Of a stretch of 64,000 nt of DNA, positions 51,765 through 63,437 are shown piece by piece (positions within the stretch are counted from its first letter, which is position 1; every line of letters begins with the position of its first letter). The translations under genes were made by a program, and so were the position numbers. This stretch comes from Pseudogymnoascus destructans (taxonomy: Eukaryota > Ascomycota > Leotiomycetes > Thelebolales > Thelebolaceae), in the NCBI RefSeq assembly GCF_001641265.1, contig NW_020167537.1:310001-374000 (forward strand), in the 5' to 3' direction. The notes beneath the pieces were generated by a model. The model saw only the letters and a list, made by a program, of their open reading frames with translations. It was not told where the DNA came from and ran no database searches.

Positions 51765-54700
51765 CAATATGCTAGAGCTATGTCTGGACTGTTTCGTTCT
51801 CCATTCTGAATCTTCTGAATAGTGTCTTTGCATAAGCTGTCTTGAAGTTGCACAGTTTGGATTTTGTCTAGAATACTTGCTTCCTGTAGGTAGACTGGCG
51901 CGAGTTGGATGTCTTGATTCACCTTAGCATCTTCGAATTTCCTTATCTCTTGGAGGTCTGGATGGAGTCTCTTGAGTGGTAGCAGGGTTTGAAGTTGTTG
52001 TTTTTGGCGGTCATCTTATTCGTTCCTGTAAGGGTTGAGGTAGACAGCATGCTAAGACTGTAGGTTCGAGTAGCCAGTATGGTATTCAACAAACTAATCT
52101 CTGAGCCCTTCCTAGTAGGGGGCTCAGCTACCTTATCTACTTCCCCGGAGTCGGGCCCCCGCCGTCTCGGTTGCGAGTCGGAGCCACGACAACAGCCTAA
52201 TAGCAGCCTAAGGCCCTAAGGCCCCCCTAGCAGCCTTAGGCCGCTAGAGGCACCATAGCGGGACGTCTCCGACGCGGGACCACGACCAGCTCCCCCCTCC
52301 TACTGACCTCCGCTTAACCTACCCATGACAGTTCCCTTGTGGTCTATCTCCTGGTCTTCGAGTTAATGCATCTGCTTTTCTGTTCTGTTTCCCAGGTCGA
52401 TATATAATTTGAGAGTTAAACCTTGACAGAAACTCAGCCCATCGAGCTTGCCTTCGAGTAAGCTTCTTTGTTGTCATGAAATATTCAAGACTCTTGTGAT
52501 CTGACAAAATTTGGACTGGCATTGCTGTGCCCTCGACTTCTGGTCTCCATGCTTCGAGCATCTGATGATGGCGAGTAACTCCTTGTCATAGATTTCGTAA
52601 TTGCATTCTGCAGGTGCCATCTTTTTCAAGAATAATGCAACTGCATGTAGGATTCCCTTGTCATCTATCTGTGACAGTACCCCTGAGGAAATAAAATCTG
52701 AGGCATCAGCTTCAACATAGGCTGTCTTCTCTCTATCGAAATGTCATAAGACTGGGGCTTCTGTGACAGTCTCTTTCAGAAGTGTGAATGCTTCCTGACA
52801 TGCTTCTGTCCATTCGAAGACATCATCTTTTTTTGTTAAGTTGACGAGTGGTTTCATGATGTTTGAATAGTTCTTGATAAACCTTCGATAGAACACACAG
52901 AATCCGATAAAAGCTTGCGTGTCCCGTAATGATTTTGGTGCTTTCCAATTGAGTATAGTGTTCACCTTTCCAGGATCCATGTGAATTCCATTAACTCCAA
53001 TGATGAGTCCTAAGAATTTTGTCTCTTGAACGAAGAATTTGGATTTTGCTATATCTGCTTGTAGTCCTGCTTCTCGAAGCTTTTGTAGAACCATTTTGAC
53101 ATGCTTAACATGTTCCTCCTTACTTGTGCTATAGACAAGAAGATCGTCCATGTATGCAGTGACGAATTTGTTTATGTATTCCATTAATGTTTCATTCATA
53201 TATCGTTGGAATGTTGCTGGGCCATTCGTAAGTCCAAATGGGAGAACTTTGTATTTGTATGATCCAAATCGAGTTTTGAATGTTGTCAGATCTTCGTCCT
53301 CCTCTGTCTGCATGCGAATTCGATTAAAGGCATGTCTAATATCAATCTTTGTAAGATATTTGGAACCCGTGATTTGAGCCAATGTTTCATCAATGAGGGG
53401 AAGTGGGTATGAATCTTTCCTTGTGATCGCATTTAGTTTGCGATAGTCTACGCAAAATCGAAGTCCACCTCCTGGTTTGCATACAAATAACACAGGTGAG
53501 GCAAATGGTGCTTTGCTAGCTTCGATGAATCCTTTTGTAAGATTGTCCTCCACGTATTTCTTCACAAGATCAAGCTCTTCTCGAGACATGTTATAGAGTG
53601 GTGCATGCCCTAGTTTTGAGTTCCCTTCTAACACAATGTGATGGTCTGCATATCTGTGAGGCGGGAGCTTGTCTGCAGCCTGTTTTGAGAACACATTGAG
53701 ATATTTATGGAACTCCTTTGGGAGGATCAGTTTTGGGTCGATTTCTTTTGTTTCCTCCTTTGCTTGTTCAGCGAGTACATCTTTAAATGATACTGCAAAA
53801 ACCTTTCCGAAGCATATTGAATGGTGCAGCTCCAATCATTGTAACAGTGCATTTGTTCTTGTTCTTATAATGAGGTTGGAGGGCTGGCTTCGGAGCTTCT
53901 TTATCTTGTATTTCCTTCTCAGCTTGGAGACTTGTAGTTTTCACTTTTAATGTGTCTGTTGGTGTAGTGTGCTGGCAGTGACCCTTTGTAAAGATGACTT
54001 GGTCGTTTACCATATTGAGTGTGACTCCATGCTGCTTCATCCAAGCTTTCCTAAGAATGATAGAATGTTTCCCAAGAGTAGTAATGAATAGAGGGCATAG
54101 ACTTTCAACGTGATCTCCAATTTGTAGTCGAGGGTATATAGCATGCGTAACTGTAGGTGCTGCAACTCCATTAAATCCTTCAATGTTCTTTGGTTTTATA
54201 AGTTGGATAGGAGAGATGTTCTCAATTTCACAAATTCATTTTGCGTCAACAGCATTCACAAAGCTTCCACCTGTTGCACCGCTATCCATTAAGGCTTGCA
54301 TGACAATTTGATTCCTTCCTATTCTGCAGGTAGCTAAGAATGGAGTGTCATAGTCGAAATGGGATAATGATGAGGCAGAGGAGGCAATTCTTGCTGTAGA
54401 ACCTCTAGCGACGTCTTTTCTAGAGGCTATTCTTTTCCCGACTCATACTGGGTAGGATCCTCAGTATCAGAGATCTCATTGACTCTAAATTTCTGCTTCT
54501 GTGGGCAGTCACAAGCGCGATGACCACTTCCATGGCAATGGAAGCATTTGCCAAGCTTCAAAAGCGGTTCTTTCTCAGGATCTTGGTGGGGAGGGCGGTA
54601 GAGCTTCTTCTGTAGTGCTACTATTTCAACAGCAGTACTAGCAGTAGGGCTTTGGCTACTCTGCTTCTGGTAGGCGAATCGCTGTGGCTTCATTCTCTTC

Positions 54701-55500
54701 TCCTTTTCTTGAATTCTCTGTAGGTTTTGGTCCACAAGCATGCATTTCTTCGCGAATTCATGTAGGGTAGTAGTTCCTACTTCAGAAATTAAGGCTTTCT
54801 GCACGCTTTGGTTGATCTTGAATCAGAGATCATCGAGCAAGGTCTCCTCTGAGTAATCCAGCTCTGCTGTAAGTCCCTGGAATTCAGCCCAGAAGTTTGC
54901 AAAGGTATTCTTGCCTTGGTATAGCTTGCGGTACTCAGTTTGTGCAGTGTGTCTCCTATCAGGGTCAACAAACACTTTCTCAAGGAGTTGGAGGATTTCT
55001 TCTGCTGACTAAAGCATGTTTGGTGAGGTAATGCGAAGCCTTGGGTTCACATGGCGAACTGCGAGTCCTCCTAGTCTGCTTTGGAGATAACTCATCTGCA
55101 TCTTGTCATTTGGGAAGTGGTCGATGTTGGCTTCCAGCTTGAGTCGGATCTTCACAACCCAGTCTTCAAAAGCTGGTTCAATCCCATCCGTAAGAATAGG
55201 AGGATCCGGAATGTGAGCAGACTGGTGAGGTGCTGCATTGTGAATAGGAGCTGTATTCTCAAGATATTTTTTGCCTTGCAGTTCAGTAATCTTTTCATCC
55301 TTGTCTTGAATTTCTTCTTGGAGCTGTAGAATAGCATCATTTCGAGGAAGTCATCTTGAAGTTCATCTCTCTTCTCAGACTCATCTGCCAAGGTTGTTTT
55401 CTCATTTATAGACTCATAGTCTTCTGGGTTTCGGTCAGCCATCTTGGCTTTTTCTTTGGCTGTGTGTGCCATAGCAGCTTTGCTATTCTTCAGTTTTCGT
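51765..55500 (-). pseudogene. Ty3 element III: gag, protease, reverse transcriptase, RNase H (relic)
   Basis: Minus strand. Gag begins near 55472 (MAHTAKEKAKMADRNPEDYE), with FEDWVVKIRLKLEANIDHFP-type codons in another frame, EYRKLYQGKNTFANF (about 54945-54900) and a CCHC knuckle CFHCHGSGHRACDCP (about 54550-54505). Protease ALMDSGATGGSF (about 54295-54260). Reverse transcriptase 53835-52744 is the longest open piece (363 codons) with FCVDYRKLNAITRKDSYPLP and AYMDDLLVYS. RNase H 52561-52340 with LSDHKSLEYFMTTKKL and ADALTRRPGDRPQGN; its spacer continues past the solo LTR to 51765. No integrase: the element is truncated there. Frameshifts at about 55330, 54800 and 53800. Confidence 0.88.
52027..52330. 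repeat. Solo LTR, 304 bp, 5-bp duplication GTTCC
   Basis: TGTAAGGGTTGAGGTAGAC at the left and CCTACCCATGACA at the right, with GTTCC at 52022-52026 and 52331-52335. It interrupts the post-RNase H spacer of Ty3 element III. GC-rich, unlike the chromovirus LTR; probably a copia-type family. Orientation is ambiguous because both strands give TG..CA. Confidence 0.88.
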
Positions 55501-56918
55501 ATTCAGTAGATCAGATTTGTATTGCCAAAGGCCCTATTGCGCAGTTTGTCGACTGTAGGAGCCACTCGAGAGGAGCGCACTTCCCTCACAGCTATATTCC
55601 TTGTCGAGGGAGCGTTGTGAAAGGTCTGATCTATGAAGTCTGTGGTGTTCTGGTGTTTCTGGTGTGTTCTGTGGTGTTCTGGAATCGACTTTAGGACATG
55701 GTTGTAGGGTTTCCAAAGAAGGGAATTCAAATTTCAGTATCAAGGTTCAGGCTCAGAGAGCAAAAGAAAGGTGAGATTCAATCTTATGTTATGATGGTCA
55801 CGGAGGTCAAGAAGCCAGTCCGGAGAATAATAAGCTAAATTGAATCTAAAGAGAGAAGAAGAAGAAGGAAGGAAGGTGAGGCTATTCCTCATAATATACA
55901 GTTGTCCGCTTAGCGGTTGTAGCCTTGGTGGCTAAGGCTGCACCCGTAACAACCGTAACAACCGTAACAAGCTGTAAGCTATAATCGTAACAGGCATCAC
56001 CGGATCAGGCAGTGTCAAGCCGACGCTGTCGACACTGCTGAATCGCTCTATTGTAAGTGACACACGATCCTTAAACCACATCAGGTCACTCACAATACAC
56101 GCAAGTCCACTCCTAATATAAAGAGTTGTTGAAATCTTCATTCATTTCTCTCCATATCTACCCTCTCACACTACTAACCTTTAACTTCCTCTGTCAATCC
56201 TATCTTTGCACCCTCCTCCCATTTCAGCCCAACAGGCATTCACTCTCAGAACTCCCACGCAACACACCACACCCAGCCCCTTAATCCAATACGCCGACCC
56301 CTGAAAAGGAAAAACAAAAAGTATAAAAAAAAGTTTCAAGACCTAGATGCCCTCATGCCCTTGCCACCCCCCCGTTTCGAAAATACTCCAACAATCACAA
56401 TCCATCCAATCACCGACGGGTGACACCCGCAGCCAACAAACCAACCTATATTGTGGGAGGTAGGTGGAGGAGGGGGTGTTGTTGGCAGTTTGCAATAGGT
56501 AGCCTCGAAGTGTCATTCGTCAAAGAGTGTGGTGGTGTGGGAGAAGGTATGTCCCATAGTATGTATGGCCTCAGGACGCCGAGCCGTGCTGTGCATATCC
56601 CTGTCCGTCCGAGCCGCGCCAAAGGAGTGATGGCGGGTGCGAAAGAATCAGGAGAAAAGGCGGATAGAGAGTGAAGGGAGTCGGTGTGACAATTGTGACG
56701 GATATGAGAAGATGTTGCGCCGGAGATTCGAGATCGGCCAAGCACAACTATTATCGGAATCGAGAAAACTGGATATTGTCCGATATATGCAGGGCTTCGA
56801 CGGGGGCGGCGGGACGATTGGGAATAAGGACGGCCGCATGCGATTACAAGAGAAATACAAAGTCATTGTCGTGAGTTCGAAGCGCTTGGCCCTGCCACTG
56901 CCCTGCAGTGGTGCGGAT
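55501..56918. other. Probable 5' LTR/leader of Ty3 element III, then 3' flank of the WSC gene
   Basis: 55501-56000 is the position of the leader and 5' LTR of element III. Three ACCGTAACA tandem units (about 55944-55970) could mark its outer edge, but no second LTR is available. 56000-56918 shows no gene. Confidence 0.45.
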
Positions 56919-57880
56919 TTATGCGTTCGTGACCTGCAGCAAGCACATGATTAGCACGTTGTCCACGAATAAATAGCTGACTGAGGAGTTGCACTGCACA
57001 TACCTTGAGGATTCTCCTCGAGTAGTCCTGGTTGTCCGCGATGCTGCCGGCGCTCATCCTACGCATGATAGCTGGCTCGAGTCTCGTGTCGAATGCGGGC
57101 GCGTCACTCGGTGACTTGACGAAGGCGTTGATGGCCGCCTGGCGCCTGTGTGCGTCCTCTAGCTCGCGGCGGTTCCTGGCGCGCAGGAAGAACCACATCC
57201 CTCCGATTGCCGCGGCGATGGCGACCACGCCGACAACGACGCCTGCGGCGATTCCGGCTACGTTTGGGCCTGAGCTGCCGGTGTCTTTACTGGCTTCGGG
57301 TGACCGGGTTACGATGACAGTTTGGCCTAGACGTGTGAGCAAAGACAGGCAATTAGGAGGGCAGAAGGAACTCACCTCCGACAAAATTTGTAACCACAGA
57401 AGGGCTGTTTGCTGTGGTCTCGGCTGCCTGTGATGTTTTAGATGAAGGAGCATTATCAGCCACCGAATCAGCATTCTTGATAGTCTCAGCAAGGCCGTCG
57501 TTCCATGTGGAGAAATAAGCCCCATTTTCTGATCCGCCTGTTTGATGTCAGCATGATATCATCAATATCCAGGCAAGTCACATACACATATCGGTTCCAT
57601 AGCCAGGGCATTTCATTGAGCACAGCGAGAGGTCCACCTTGTGCTTCTTCGGAGGTAATGTATCGGCACACCAACAATCGGAGCCGTTGATTGCCATTAC
57701 CGGCTTACCTAACGGCACACAATGAGTCGAGCATGCCGACGCCGCCTGCCACTGTTCGTTGAAGCCATGTACAAATCCTTCTAGAGTATCGTAGCAGTCG
57801 TTCTTTTTAATGCCGTACGCCTCTGTGAGCGCCGGGGCGAGTAGCGCGACGGCGGCAGCGAGAACTGATGAGAAGAGCAT
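56919..57880 (-). CDS. WSC-domain cell-wall stress sensor
   Basis: Four exons on the minus strand: 57880-57586, 57537-57376, 57326-57004 and 56933-56919, giving 264 residues. A signal peptide (MLFSSVLAAAVALLAPALTEA) is followed by one WSC domain (about residues 28-101) with its Cys set: NDCYDTLEGF, ACSTHCV, DCWCADTLPP, LCSMKCPG, DMCG. A short Ser/Thr-rich linker (about 105-165) leads to one membrane segment near 176-200 (AGIAAGVVVGVVAIAAAIGG, then MWFFLRARNRR). The cytosolic tail has FDTRLEPAIMRRMSAGSIAD and DNQDYSRRILKVTNA. WSC sensors sit in the plasma membrane and feed the Rho1/Pkc1 cell-wall integrity pathway. The linker is short for a Wsc1 homologue. The last exon codes only four residues, as in related fungal genes I recall. 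Confidence 0.9.
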
Positions 57881-58467
57881 GATGGATATGTTGGCCGCGG
57901 CCTCGAAGATGACGGGAAAATCAGCACTGTGGTTGTTTTGATGTCGAGATGGACGTCGACCACCCTAATGACGCTAGACCCTTTTGACAGAGGACGTTTC
58001 TTTGTCCTTGCTTCGTTCCCTTTCTGAAAATACCAGTCGGTGGGTAATAGAGATGCGGCTTCGATGGGATCGATGCCGCTCGTGATTTGTTTTTGTGGTC
58101 AGATCTGTCAGATCTGTTGTTTCGTTTCCGGTGATGTCGAAATGAACCGAGGACCCGAGGAATGAATGGGCGGTGGGAAGAATGGACAAGTGTCGACGAC
58201 GGGGTATAAAGCGAATGTCGTGGACCACACAGGGTGATCAAGTTGGATGGACAGACGAGGGAGTGTTATGATGGATGAAGGAAGGTGAATGTCGTCGATG
58301 TTGGTCGTGTTTCGTGATGAAGAGAGAGAGGAGAGAAGAGGCACACACGCCAACACAGACAGACGAAGAGTGGGTGTGTGAGTTGTTCATAGACCGCAAA
58401 GGCAGGGGGGGTGGAAGTAGGGTCTAGGAGTGGTGGTGGTACTTTGATCAGGTACGGCGGGGAGTGG

Positions 58468-58533
<66 letters not shown>

Positions 58534-59795
58534 ACAGGCACAGTCACAGGGAGACGCGGGAGGGAGAGAGGGGGGGATTAGGAGGAATTAGCAGGAATTA
58601 GCAGGAATTAGCAGGAATTAGCAGGAATTAGCAGTAGTTAGCAGGCATTAGCAAGTCAAGGCGCAAAAAAGCCAGTAGCAGTACAGTAAAAATACAGTAA
58701 TCGACAGGAGGGAGGTACCCGCATCACAAGAGCAAATGCACAGTAACTCTAAGTACATACATAACTAGACATGCAGTACAGGCTGGTACAGTACAGGCTG
58801 GTACAGTACAGGCCAGTACAGTACAAGTTTGTCTTGGGACGGGTCTGCGCTAGCGCCCACTTGTGTCTCGCCCTGTGCCTATCCTTTCTGTTGACGGCAA
58901 GTTGACGGCGAGTTGACGGCAAGTAGACCATCTTGTACCCCTTAGCTGGTCTCCCTAGCATAAGTGTACAAGTGACACGTCTCAGGAATGTTCTGTTTCA
59001 CCCTCCCCCTTCCTCACCCTCACAAAAGATACACAAAAGATACACCACAGATACACCACCATAACCACACCAACACCGCGTCCTCCCTAGCACAACAATT
59101 AAGCGAAATGACAGCAAATCCCCTTCTAACCCCTTCCAGCCACGATTGCCTGTTTACCTCGTCGTCCATTGGCTGCCGACTCCGCCCTTCTCCGCCCTTC
59201 TCCGCCCTTCTCCGCCCTTCTCCGCCCTTCTCCATATCTCTCGCCGTGCGAAGAATGGGGAAGGTCCACTGTTCCTGCAGTTCCCCTGTCCGGCGGGTAC
59301 GTACCGCCCTGCGAAAATACATGAGATCCGCAGTGGCCGAGTTTCGTGTGCGTCAGATCGAGATTTTAATACCCCAGTTGATGAAGGGGTTGTTACAATG
59401 CAAACGCTTCAACTTGCTCAGCCTCAATTCTGGACTTCTTGCTTCATGCATACACTCGGTATAACACAGCCCCTAGAATGACAGGATTATAGCGGAAGCC
59501 GGGCTGGCAAACCGTCGTACTGACCTACCTCGCACTCACATGCCCCATCCAAGCTCTCCACTTCTTCGTAGCCCTTCGTTCAATCAACCACCACCACACA
59601 AGAGTCCCAAGTAAAAGTAAACAGCTCACACATACGGAGGTGTTAGTTTTGTCATTGGATCCGGAGATGGCAGGGGTAAGGCAGGGGTTGGGACATGGGT
59701 ACGCACGCGTAGGCTTGTTTGTATCTTTTGAACGCGTTGAAATTCTTCCTATAGTATTTTGTATGTAGGAAATTCATACTCTTTCTATAACTACA
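57881..59795. other. Promoter side of the WSC gene and repeat-rich intergenic DNA
   Basis: No gene recognised. Tandem repeats: (TGCCTG)n at about 58468-58533 ending in a palindrome, AGGAATTAGC units at about 58580-58640, TACAGTACAGGCTGG units at about 58775-58830 and CTCCGCCCTT units at about 59178-59232. The long HRHRHR-type frame here is the hexamer repeat translated. Confidence 0.6.
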
Positions 59796-60858
59796 ATGCA
59801 TCATCACCTTACTCGCGATGAGCGGCTCCGGTGCTCTGTCCTTCGCTCTCTAAATTGGGAGTTCAGCAAATAGCAGAGAACCTAGGCTGTGCAGAGCAGC
59901 AGGCACGGTATGCCTGCCATAAGCCTCCAACTCCAAAAAAGAGGTCGGGTAGGCCACTTATCCTATCCGACAATCAAGTTGACAAGGTTATTGAGTTTAT
60001 AAGCTCTTCTCGTCAGAATAGGCGTATGCCATATACGAAGGTTATAGAGCTTTTAGAAATTCCATGCTCGCAGCTTGTACTTACCCGGGCTCTCTTAGTA
60101 AGAGGGTATAATAGAAGCGAGTATTCACATCTATCTACTACTATAAATACTAATAAGATCTAGGGGTTGCTATGCGAAAGCCAATTATTTCAGAGATAAA
60201 TCGACGAAAGCGACTTGAGTGGGCCATTACCTATAGAAGCTGGATACGGAATGACTAGGACAGAATCCTTTAGACCGACGAGACGTGGTTGACCGGTAGG
60301 CGTCATACTCGTACGTGGGTAACCTGGAAAGCAGGGGAAACGTAGGATGATAGGTGTGTTGTAGACAGAGTACAACGGAGGAAGTTAGAAAACCCCCTAT
60401 TTACTATGGTATTTACTTATATATCTCTAGAGGTTGGATGTTCTAGGGCTGTTTCTAAGGTGCTCTCGGGAAGGGTCCTACGCTCTTCTAGGAGAAGGAA
60501 TTTGGGAAGATTGGAGCTAAGACCTATATGGCTTCATACTATCCCTCTGATTCACGGCTGGCTACGTATGTATCTAGGCCTTACATTAATGCAAGATAGA
60601 GCTCTAGGTCACCGAGCAGGTGCTACGATTAAGGAGTTGAGAAGCCGTGGCATTTACCCTATTGAATGGCCCCCGTACTCACCGGATCTCAAGATTGAAC
60701 GGGTATATCTAGAGCACATGTCCTACGATCAGCTCCGTGTGGCTGTTTCAGACGCATGGGATCAAGTTGGGCACACAGAGCTTGATGCTCTCATTAACAG
60801 TATGCCTACCCGTATGGCAGCAGTAATTGCTGCAAATGGTATGCACACGGAGTACTAG
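59796..60858 (+). pseudogene. Tc1/mariner-type transposase (second Tc1 family), broken
   Basis: ATG at 59796 (MHHHLTRDERLRCSVLRSLN); frame change near 59865 into VQQIAENLGCAEQQARYAC, GRPLILSDNQVDKVIEFI (helix-turn-helix pair). A stop at 60161 is followed by damaged sequence with W-rich blocks around 60210-60320, then KELRSRGIYPIEWPPYSPDL near 60640-60690 and the tail DQLRVAVSDAWDQVGHTELD ending in TAG at 60858. The residue after the second catalytic Asp is altered (MQDRALGHRAG instead of MQDNAPxH). No TIRs could be paired. Dead copy. Confidence 0.82.
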
Positions 60859-61399
60859 GCATTTAGTATAGATTTATATAGTCAATTAGGTAGCTATTAT
60901 ACTCTTTATTCTACAGAATTCATCACTCTCATTCTCGAGTCATCGCGTCGTATGAGAATCGGTACTTCGGCCAGAATTGCCAAGCCAGCCTACGCAGGGG
61001 GCCCTGGCCGGATCCACCAACAAAACTTTTGAACAACACCTCTGTACGGAGTACATCACTCTCCGGCATCTAGAACTCGCTGGCTGGCCCATGCCGCCCA
61101 GTGCTCCACGGGGGAGGCACACACACACACACAAATCCACAGGTCAATCTCTTACCTGTGGTATATTTAGCCCTCCTCCGTACAGATTATCAGTAAATCA
61201 CAGTATAGGTTACATAGGCAGGAATACATACATTTGATTACTCAACAGATTCCGGCGCTTGGAAGACTTAATCGTCGTGACCAAACTCGAGTAAGCAACA
61301 TGCGCCACTTCACACGAGAGGAAGCAAGTTGCGCCAACTCACGATTTCGAGACTAAGTACTAGCCCATAGTAATTTGTATGTAAAGGTATATAATCTGC
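60859..61399. other. Spacer between transposase relics
   Basis: Includes a short (CA)n run near 61120-61133 and GCGCCA.TTCAC-type repeats at about 61300-61345 that may be subterminal repeats of the next relic. No gene seen. Confidence 0.4.
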
Positions 61400-61753
61400 C
61401 TACTCTATTGAATTATCACTTTGACTCCCACGCTCGCTCCCACACTCGCCCGCAATCTCATACTCCTCCTCGCCCTCACTTTCAGAGGCTTCCGGGTCAG
61501 GAATTAGATCCTCCCACTCTAGAGGAATTGGGAGGCTGGCATTAGTGTAGAATGCCACCCTCTTTCTCCGGAGGCGTTCCTGCTTCCGGGCCTCAATTCC
61601 AGCTCTACGGAGCTGTTTGCGGGCCCGGTTGATAGCCTGGTGGGCTATCCGGGCTTCTTTGGCCTGGAGCTTCTGGGCTAAACGATCGGCTTTTTCAGCC
61701 CGAAGCTCGTGGGCTCGGTCAGCAGAGAGCTCGCCTCCAAATTGAAGGCGGGC
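61400..61753 (-). pseudogene. C-terminal coil of a DDE transposase (fragment)
   Basis: Minus strand: RARLQFGGELSADRAHELRA, EKADRLAQKLQAKEARIAHQ, then INRARKQLRRAGIEARKQER and an acidic tail with IPDPEASESEGEEYEIAGE, ending at TAG 61400. A charged heptad-rich helix of this kind with an acidic end is typical of the C-termini of fungal pogo/CENP-B transposases. The catalytic part is missing; an LTR fragment abuts at 61754. The family is inferred from composition, not from a catalytic motif. Confidence 0.5.
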
Positions 61754-62304
61754 CCTATTTATGCTAAAGGAGTGTAGTTATCTCATTTTCCAAGACTTTC
61801 CATGACTAACCAGGACCTCCTTTCACTTCCTATAGGCTAGGAACCTAGGAGATGGTTCTATGGGATTCTCTTATGTCGACTACAGTTACCAAGCCAGGTC
61901 AGAGTACCCCTATAGACAAATTATGTCATAACTTAATCAATCTTGTCAGTAACTAAGGAGCGATGATGTGTAATGAATCATAGAGGGTTGTAGAAGCTTC
62001 TAGACCTATCGTTCATGTTCCTAGGCCTCTAGTTCGTAGAAATATGCCATGTGGTAGTATTGGCCCACCCCCTTAAGGAGGAGATTTTCTTAATTACTTG
62101 TTCAATGAGTGTCCAAATGATATGCCATGATGTATGTAGCATAAACAGATGTAGTAGAAGAGTTTGAAGCAATCGTTGAGTAGTATTGCTCTTGTTGTTG
62201 GTGTGATAAGCCAAGATATGTATGGTGACTTGTAGGTTTGAGGAGGAGATTTCTAAGTTTGTTGAGTTTGATAGCAAACTGAGTGCAACGAATGTCAGAT
62301 AACA
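61754..62304 (-). repeat. Partial chromovirus LTR with an internal ~80-bp inversion
   Basis: Reverse-orientation LTR that lacks its last ~380 bp. Its start edge is mutated (..GTCAGATAACA at 62294-62304 for ..GTCAGTATGACA). The stretch 61815-61893 is in the opposite orientation to the rest. Confidence 0.88.
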
Positions 62305-62412
62305 AAAGGCTTTCTAAGTAACATGTTATAGTATTATAAAGAATACTATATTAAGTTGAGCATGAAGCTCCTATCTAAGGAAATACTATCTACTTATATA
62401 GTGGCGTCATGC
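62305..62412. repeat. Diverged piece of the 44996-47330 inverted-repeat arm
   Basis: AAGGCTTTCTAAGTAAC..CTTATATAGTGGCGTCATGCC aligns with 45082-45187 (AAGGCTTTCCAAGTAAC..), then the similarity stops. So a second element with the same ends but a different interior lies here. Confidence 0.8.
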
Positions 62413-62413
62413 C

Positions 62414-62645
62414 AAAGGGAACTGTAAGGAACTATAGGAGCTGTACGAGTTCTAACAGTTCTTGTAGTTCCACCCTAAAGGAACTGTAGGAACTGTAGGA
62501 ACTGTATGAGTTCTAACAGTTCTTACAGTTCCATCGTATAGGGTGTCATAGGGTCTTATAGTGTGACCCCCTTAGCACTGTAGGAACTGTAGGAACTGTA
62601 TAAGTTCTAACATTTCTTACAGTTCCATCCTGCAGGGTGTCGTTG
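62414..62645. repeat. Three tandem palindromic modules (GGAACTGTA / TACAGTTCC)
   Basis: Modules at about 62418-62470, 62478-62533 and 62577-62627. Each has two or three GGAACTGTA units, a short AGTTCTAACA centre, and the complementary TTCTTACAGTTCC. Each can fold into a long hairpin. Confidence 0.85.
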
Positions 62646-62743
62646 GCCCTATCTCGTGACCCACTCAGCTAATAGCTCTGCTGATAGCCGTAACACCCCA
62701 CTACCAAGCACCACCTCTGCTACCACAATGCCTATGAAGCACA

Positions 62744-63436
62744 ATGGCTCGCGATGAGCATTCAAGCCAGGCTCTTTCTAAGCCTATCGCCTAGTCCATC
62801 GAAGACACCACTAGCCCCAAGCCCTTTACTGATTGTCCCAACCCCTTTTCTAATGAAACCCTTTTCCCCCATAGCCCCTCTATACAGCAGCCTGTGCGTT
62901 AGCTAACTACTAACGACAAGAATACTGAAAGCAGCAGTATGTTAGTAGGCTAGAGGCTTGTCTGCCTTACAGATGACGATGTCTTGGTTGTCTTACAGCT
63001 TTGCCTCTAAGAGCAAGCTGCCTTTGGTCACTACACCGGCAAGATGTTCTAGTGGCTAACAAGCTGCTGCCTCTTCGAATCCTAAGGCAAAGAGCATAAA
63101 ATGCTCTACTAGGTGGTAGCCAAGGCGGTCTGTGATAGGCGAGAGTTCCTAGCTCTCCTTCTAAGCAGAGAGCATGATAACTAGTCTTTGATGACAGATG
63201 CCTTAGAAAGCTAGATCGCTGTCTAAGACTCCTGTCTTATAGTCTAGAAGGCTCGACTTGATGCCTAAGGTGCTGCGAACGCCAAGACTAAGGCATCTAT
63301 AGCATGGTGGCAGTCTTCTCTTGCACTTTGGATAGACAAGATGTAGCTCTTACAAGCAGCGACTCGTACTTCCTAAAGAGAAAAAGATGGCAAGGCTAGC
63401 AGCCCCCCCTTAACAACCCTAGACCCTAGAACATCT
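62744..63436 (+). pseudogene. Element frame closed by about 14 TAG/TAA codons
   Basis: From ATG 62744 (MARDEHSSQALSKPIA) one frame runs to the LTR edge at 63437, with TAG/TAA codons at intervals, no TGA and no frameshift. Recognisable blocks: LTDDDVLVVLQLCL, EQAAFGHYTGKMF, GKEHKMLY, VVAKAVCDRREFLALLLSRE. I do not know the family; it looks like an accessory or gag-like frame of a fungal element. Twelve of 14 stops follow a C, consistent with CCAR changed to CTAR. Not translatable as is. Confidence 0.6.
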
Positions 63437-63437
63437 A

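Noticed and set aside
58266..58547. HRHRHR-rich minus-strand frame
   Set aside because: A translated TGCCTG hexamer repeat upstream of the WSC gene.
62744..63436. Alternative genetic code with TAG/TAA read as Gln
   Set aside because: Normal host genes in the window use TAG and TAA as stops, and the codons sit in an apparent C-to-T mutation context in repeat DNA.
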